DNA of 64,000 bases, taken from positions 372,001 through 436,000 of the forward strand of contig NZ_PDJK01000002.1 of NCBI RefSeq assembly GCF_002564045.1, written 5' to 3'. The stretch is from Amycolatopsis sulphurea (GTDB lineage: Bacteria > Actinomycetota > Actinomycetes > Mycobacteriales > Pseudonocardiaceae). The notes beneath the pieces were generated by a model. It made no database searches and was not told where the DNA came from. It worked only from the letters and a program-made list of their open reading frames with translations. The position numbers and the translations under genes are program-made. Positions 60,603 to 64,000 of the stretch are shown one piece after another (position 1 is the stretch's first letter; every line of letters begins with the position of its first letter).

Positions 60603-62372
60603 TCACCGATCGCTCTGGGGAGCGACCAGCTCGCTCGGCCCACCGCCGGATTCCCCGGCCACCGCGGCCAGTTCCTCACCGACGGACTCGGCCGGTTTCT
60701 TCTTCGGGTTCGAGGTCAGCAGGGACGCGATCGCGCCGATCAGGCAGACCACGATGGCGAAGCCGAAAGCGACCGCGAGACCGTCCTGGAACGGACCGGA
60801 GATCAGGTTCGGGAAGAAGCTGCGGCCGGTGAGGAACGAGGCCTGGTCCGGCGGCAGGCTGCCCAGGTGGCCGCCGAGCAGCTGCTGGATCGGGTTGTAG
60901 CCGAGGAACGCGGCGAACAGCACGGCGACCGCGGGCAGATGCGCGATCTGGCCGGCCGGGCCGGCGGCCACGCCGTGCGAGGTGAGGCCCTGCTCCATCG
61001 CCGAGGGCAGGCTGCTCGACAGCCCGGCGATGATCAGGCTGAAGAAGAAGCCGATGGACAAGACCATCGCCGCGTTTTGGAAAGTCGTCATCATGCCTGC
61101 GCCGGAGCCCCGCGAGTCGGCGGGCAGGCTGTTCATCACCTCGGCCCGGTTCGGTGAGGAGAACATGCCCATGCCGATCCCGTTGACCAGCAGGATGCCC
61201 GCGAACGCCCAGTAATCGAAGTTCACCGGCAGCAGGATCAGCAGCAGGAAGGTGACCGCGGTGATGACCAGGCCGCTCGACGCCAGCGCGCGGCTGCCGA
61301 TGCGGTCGGAGAGCACGCCGGAGGTCGGCGCGGACACCAGGAAGCCGATCGTCATGGGCAGCATGTAGATCCCGGCCCACAGCGGCGTCTGCTCGAAGGT
61401 GTAGCCGTGCTGCGGCAGCCAGATGCCCTGCAGCCAGATGATCAGGATGAACTGCAGGCCGCCCCGGCCGAGCGAGGCGGTCAGGTTGGCCAGGTTGCCC
61501 CAGCTGAACGAGCGAATCCGGAACAGCGAAAGCCGGAACAGCGGGTTGGGCACCTTCGTCTCGATCACCACGAAGCCGATCAGCACCGCGATCCCGCCGA
61601 TCAGGCAGGACAGCACCATCGGGCTGCCCCAGCCGGTGGCCGAGCTGCCGTAGGGCTGGATGCCGTAGGTGATGCCCACCAGCACCGCGATCAGCCCGAC
61701 CGCGAAGGTGAGGTTGCCCCACCAGTCCATTTTCGCGTGCTTGCGCACCCCGGTGTCGTGCAGCTTGAGGTAGGCCCAGACGGTGCCGATCACCCCGATC
61801 GGCACCGAGACCAGGAAGACCAGGTTCCAGTCGATCGGCGCCAGCACCCCGCCGATCACCAGCCCGAGGAACGAGCCCGCGATCGCCGCCACGCCGTTCA
61901 TGCCGAGCGCGAGACCACGCTGGTTGGCCGGGAAAGCGTCGGTGAGGATGGCCGAGGAGTTGGCCATCAGGAAGGCGCCGCCGACACCCTGCACGATCCG
62001 CCAGCCGATCAGCCACAGCGCGGCCGCGGGCCCGTCGAGCCAGGTGACGGCCAGCATGATCGAGGACACCGTGAACACCAGGAATCCGAGGTTGTACATC
62101 CTGGCGCGGCCGTACATGTCCCCCAGCCGCCCGAACGCCACCACCAGTACCGCGGTGACCACGAGGAAGCCCATGATCATCCACAGCAGGTAGCCGGTGT
62201 TCGACGGCTCCAGCGGGTTGATCCCGATGCCCTTGAAGATGTCCGGCAGGGCGATCAGCACGATCGACGAGTTGATGGTCGCGATCAGCATGCCCAGCGT
62301 CGTGTTGGACAGCGCGATCCACTTGTACCGCGGACCGAGTTCCGCGATCGAATAAGTCCGGCGCTCCGCCAC
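60603..62372 (-). CDS. DHA2-family MFS drug-efflux transporter, 14 helices
   Basis: A 589-residue transporter of the DHA2 (14-helix) family, similar in type to EfpA of mycobacteria. Hallmarks are helix 1 and the motif A loop LVVAFGRLGDMYGRARMYNLG near residue 85, the motif C-like GAFLMANSSAILTDAFPANQRGLALGMNG, and the C-terminal LPADSRGSGAGMMTTFQNAAM. GTG 62372 is chosen, with GGGAGAGAGG about 9 nt upstream; a longer frame to 62435 lies in operator DNA. It is likely proton-driven export of hydrophobic drugs. Several palindromes upstream indicate repression by a MarR or TetR type protein whose gene is not adjacent. Confidence 0.85.
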   Translation of the reverse strand: MAERRTYSIAELGPRYKWIALSNTTLGMLIATINSSIVLIALPDIFKGIGINPLEPSNTGYLLWMIMGFLVVTAVLVVAFGRLGDMYGRARMYNLGFLVFTVSSIMLAVTWLDGPAAALWLIGWRIVQGVGGAFLMANSSAILTDAFPANQRGLALGMNGVAAIAGSFLGLVIGGVLAPIDWNLVFLVSVPIGVIGTVWAYLKLHDTGVRKHAKMDWWGNLTFAVGLIAVLVGITYGIQPYGSSATGWGSPMVLSCLIGGIAVLIGFVVIETKVPNPLFRLSLFRIRSFSWGNLANLTASLGRGGLQFILIIWLQGIWLPQHGYTFEQTPLWAGIYMLPMTIGFLVSAPTSGVLSDRIGSRALASSGLVITAVTFLLLILLPVNFDYWAFAGILLVNGIGMGMFSSPNRAEVMNSLPADSRGSGAGMMTTFQNAAMVLSIGFFFSLIIAGLSSSLPSAMEQGLTSHGVAAGPAGQIAHLPAVAVLFAAFLGYNPIQQLLGGHLGSLPPDQASFLTGRSFFPNLISGPFQDGLAVAFGFAIVVCLIGAIASLLTSNPKKKPAESVGEELAAVAGESGGGPSELVAPQSDR

Positions 62373-62400
62373 AGTCGAAGACCTCTCTCCCAACGTTCCC

Positions 62401-62439
62401 TTAGCTAGGCTAAGCAAGTTGCTTGCGTTAGACAAGCAA
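62401..62439. promoter_or_regulatory. Stacked palindromic operators upstream of the MFS gene
   Basis: Three overlapping perfect inverted repeats: TTAGC-TAG-GCTAA (62401-62413), AAGCAA-G-TTGCTT (62412-62424), and TTGCTTG, 7 nt, CAAGCAA (62419-62439). All lie 30-70 nt before the GTG start. The AT-rich, TTGC-type arms are common for MarR-family repressors of efflux pumps. Confidence 0.7.
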
Positions 62440-62526
62440 CCTTTCGAAACTGTTGCGAGACGCGGATCACAATCGCTTGACTGTCCTTTGTGGATTGTTT
62501 ACTTCCGCTCGCTCGACCGACGAGCA

Positions 62527-62566
62527 GGGCCCCGTCACCCTGCCCGAGCGCAGGATGACGGGGCCC
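62527..62566 (-). terminator. Terminator of the sortase operon
   Basis: GGGCCCCGTCA (62527-62537) pairs perfectly with TGACGGGGCCC (62556-62566), an 11-bp stem, 18 nt past the sortase stop on the minus strand. Confidence 0.8.
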
Positions 62567-62584
62567 CGGTCCGGGACGGCTCAC

Positions 62585-63193
62585 TCAGGCGGCGAGAGTG
62601 CCGTACACGATGATGTTGTCCAGGTAGCTGTGCTTCTCCGGATCGAACGTGCCACCGCAGGTGATCAACCGGATCTGCGCGTCGCTGGTGTTCCCGTACA
62701 CCGCTTCGGTGGGGAACGTCTTCTTCGCGATCTGGTCCACCTTGGTGACGGTGAACGTGGCCTTCGACCCGTCCTTGCGCCCGACCACCACCTGGTCGCC
62801 CTTCTTCATCTCGTGCAGCCGCCAGAAGATGCCCTTCTGGTGGTTGCCGTCGATGTGCCCGAGCACGACCGCGGGGCCGGCCTCACCGGGCGTCGGGCCG
62901 AAGCGGTACCAGCCCGCCTGCAGCGGCTGGTCGACCGGCGGGACCTGCACCGTCTTGTCCTCGTTGAGCCCGAGCGGGACCAGCGACGAATGCGCGTCGA
63001 TGCTCGGCACGTCGATCGACACCGGCTCCGATTTGACCAAGCTCGCGGCCGCCGCGGGTGCGGCCTCCGGGGCGGGGTCGGAGGAGCCACAGCCGAGCAG
63101 GGCGAAGTTGGCGACCAGCGCCAGCAACAGGGCGAACAGCCCGAACCGGGCCCGCCGCCGTGGGCGGGCACCGGTGGTTGCGGGCTGCGTCAC
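62585..63193 (-). CDS. Class F-like sortase, possibly a lipoprotein
   Basis: A 202-residue sortase. The catalytic His113 is in AVVLGHIDGNH and Cys179 in RLITCGGTF. The N-terminal helix FGLFALLLALVANFALLGC ends in L-L-G-C, which fits a lipobox, unusual for a sortase. After the Cys the strand DPEKHSYLDNIIVYG has no Arg, although sortases normally need one there; Arg175 lies just before the Cys. GTG 63193 overlaps the stop of the upstream gene by 4 nt (GTGA), so the two proteins are made together. The partner has an APETG motif near its end. Confidence 0.85.
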   Translation of the reverse strand: MTQPATTGARPRRRARFGLFALLLALVANFALLGCGSSDPAPEAAPAAAASLVKSEPVSIDVPSIDAHSSLVPLGLNEDKTVQVPPVDQPLQAGWYRFGPTPGEAGPAVVLGHIDGNHQKGIFWRLHEMKKGDQVVVGRKDGSKATFTVTKVDQIAKKTFPTEAVYGNTSDAQIRLITCGGTFDPEKHSYLDNIIVYGTLAA

Positions 63194-64000
63194 CGGGCGT
63201 TCCCCGCGGCCTCCGAACCGTCACCGGTCTCCGGCGCACCGGCGGGCACCACGCTCACCTGGGCGGGACCACCCGCGGGCGGCTGGGTGTTGGTGTTCCC
63301 GCCACCGGGGTGACCCGGCTGCGACGGCTGACCGGGGCGGGTCGGCTGGCTCGGCTTGGTCGGCTCGCTGGGCTTGGTCGGCTTCGTCGGCTCGGTCGGC
63401 TCGCCGCCGCCGGTGACCTTGGCGCAGGTGGACGAGGCGAGCACGATGTCACCGCTGCCGAGCGCACCGGTCACCTGGCCGCCGAGCAGCTTCAGGTGCA
63501 GCGCGTTCACGGTGAGGCTGCCGTCCGGGTGCTTGATCTGCTCGTTCACGATGACCTGCAGCACCTCCGGCACGCCGATCTTCTGGTTCGGCGGGGTGCC
63601 GAGTTCCAGGTTGCCGATCTTGCCGAGGTCGAGGCCGACCAGCTTCGAGGTGCCGGTCACGCCCTGCGGAGTGGACTTGCACTCGGAGCTGATCACGCCG
63701 GTCTTCGGCGTGCTGCCGGCGAGCCCGGCGAGCAGCGGGATCGTGGCGTCCACGATGGCGGCCTTCGCGGTGACCGGCCCGTGGGGCCCGTCCTGCTCGG
63801 CCGAGCTGGTGATCGCCTTGGCGGTGATGACGCCCTTGAGCGGGACGTCCACCACGTCGGCGGAGTGCTTGCCCGAGGTGGAGGACGCGGCCAGCTTGCC
63901 GGTCTCCACGGCGATTCCCTTGCCCCCCAGCACCCCGGGCAGCAGAGAAATCGCAGCGGAGGCACCGTAAGCCGATCCGGCCGGCGCCTCGTCGGCCATC
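63190..64000 (-). CDS. Secreted protein with APETG C-terminus, partial at window edge
   Basis: At least 269 residues; the start lies beyond the right edge. The visible N-terminus ADEAPAGSAYGASAAISLLPGVLG looks like the beginning of a mature secreted protein, probably the choice-of-anchor P type (TSKLVGLDLGKIGN, HLKLLGGQVTGALGSGDIVLASSTC are similar in style). Two Cys (SSECKST and SSTCAK) may pair. A Pro/Thr/Lys/Ser-rich tail of about 50 residues follows, then VPAGAPETGDGSEAAGNAR and stop. APETG resembles a sortase motif, but there is no following TM helix or membrane anchor. The 4-nt overlap with the sortase gene supports a substrate role. Confidence 0.7.
   Translation of the reverse strand, partial: MADEAPAGSAYGASAAISLLPGVLGGKGIAVETGKLAASSTSGKHSADVVDVPLKGVITAKAITSSAEQDGPHGPVTAKAAIVDATIPLLAGLAGSTPKTGVISSECKSTPQGVTGTSKLVGLDLGKIGNLELGTPPNQKIGVPEVLQVIVNEQIKHPDGSLTVNALHLKLLGGQVTGALGSGDIVLASSTCAKVTGGGEPTEPTKPTKPSEPTKPSQPTRPGQPSQPGHPGGGNTNTQPPAGGPAQVSVVPAGAPETGDGSEAAGNAR

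Overview
The window is high-GC actinobacterial chromosome. Mycothione reductase, a FasR-type regulator in front of a type II fatty-acid operon, ESX/type VII accessory genes (EspG, PPE-like and DUF3558 proteins) and a homodimeric pyruvate dehydrogenase E1 together point to the Pseudonocardiaceae, most likely Amycolatopsis. That assignment is inference from gene content. No rRNA, tRNA, CRISPR array, prophage or intact transposase gene was seen.

Layout. 0.4-4.8 kb: aceE, a lactate-oxidase-like flavoenzyme and a small Cys-rich protein. 4.9-9.6 kb (minus): PnuC, a small mechanosensitive channel, a gene-poor repeat-bearing stretch and a two-gene ABC exporter. 9.75-14.7 kb (plus): fasR-fabD-fabH-acpP-fabF, the core of type II fatty-acid synthesis, closed by a strong terminator. 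14.7-18.3 kb: two small proteins and a 725-residue membrane protein with a long disordered linker. 18.3-23.3 kb (minus): a flavin disulfide oxidoreductase-like protein, then pntA1-pntA2-pntB translationally coupled to a lipoate ligase-like gene. 24-30.5 kb: YjbQ, a HAD hydrolase, an MprF-like protein, proS and a VOC protein. 31.3-34.5 kb (minus): an ESX-linked operon. 34.6-38.7 kb holds two broken genes around yaaA and an amino-acid oxidase; with the broken SDR at 30.6 kb this is the most decayed part. 38.9-46.7 kb: RIO-type kinase, DEAD helicase, bioF, ElaA, trypsin-like protease, M15 peptidase. 46.7-58.7 kb: mtr, map, a DUF4081 acetyltransferase and dxr-rip1-ispG, an arrangement resembling mycobacteria. 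59.1-60.1 kb: a second small ESX-type/DUF3558 pair. 60.6-64 kb: a drug-efflux MFS protein behind stacked operators, then a class F-like sortase coupled to a secreted protein.

The most unusual feature is a small non-autonomous mobile element present twice in opposite orientation (23741-23918 and 36395-36673). It has 19-nt terminal inverted repeats, a 9-bp direct repeat at each insertion, a conserved short reading frame, and an internal 51-bp palindrome itself built of three smaller palindromes. The same 51-bp palindrome occurs alone at 3176 and 19727, both times just downstream of genes, and at 19772 it supplies a stop codon. Second is the sortase operon at 62.6-64 kb: its partner ends in an APETG motif with no membrane anchor after it. 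A perfect 26-copy 8-bp tandem repeat lies at 44083-44290.

Functionally, most of the window is housekeeping: pyruvate to acetyl-CoA, fatty acids, NADPH balance, isoprenoid precursors, mycothiol redox, translation and N-terminal methionine removal. Envelope and secretion functions (ESX, sortase, proteases, MprF) are interspersed.
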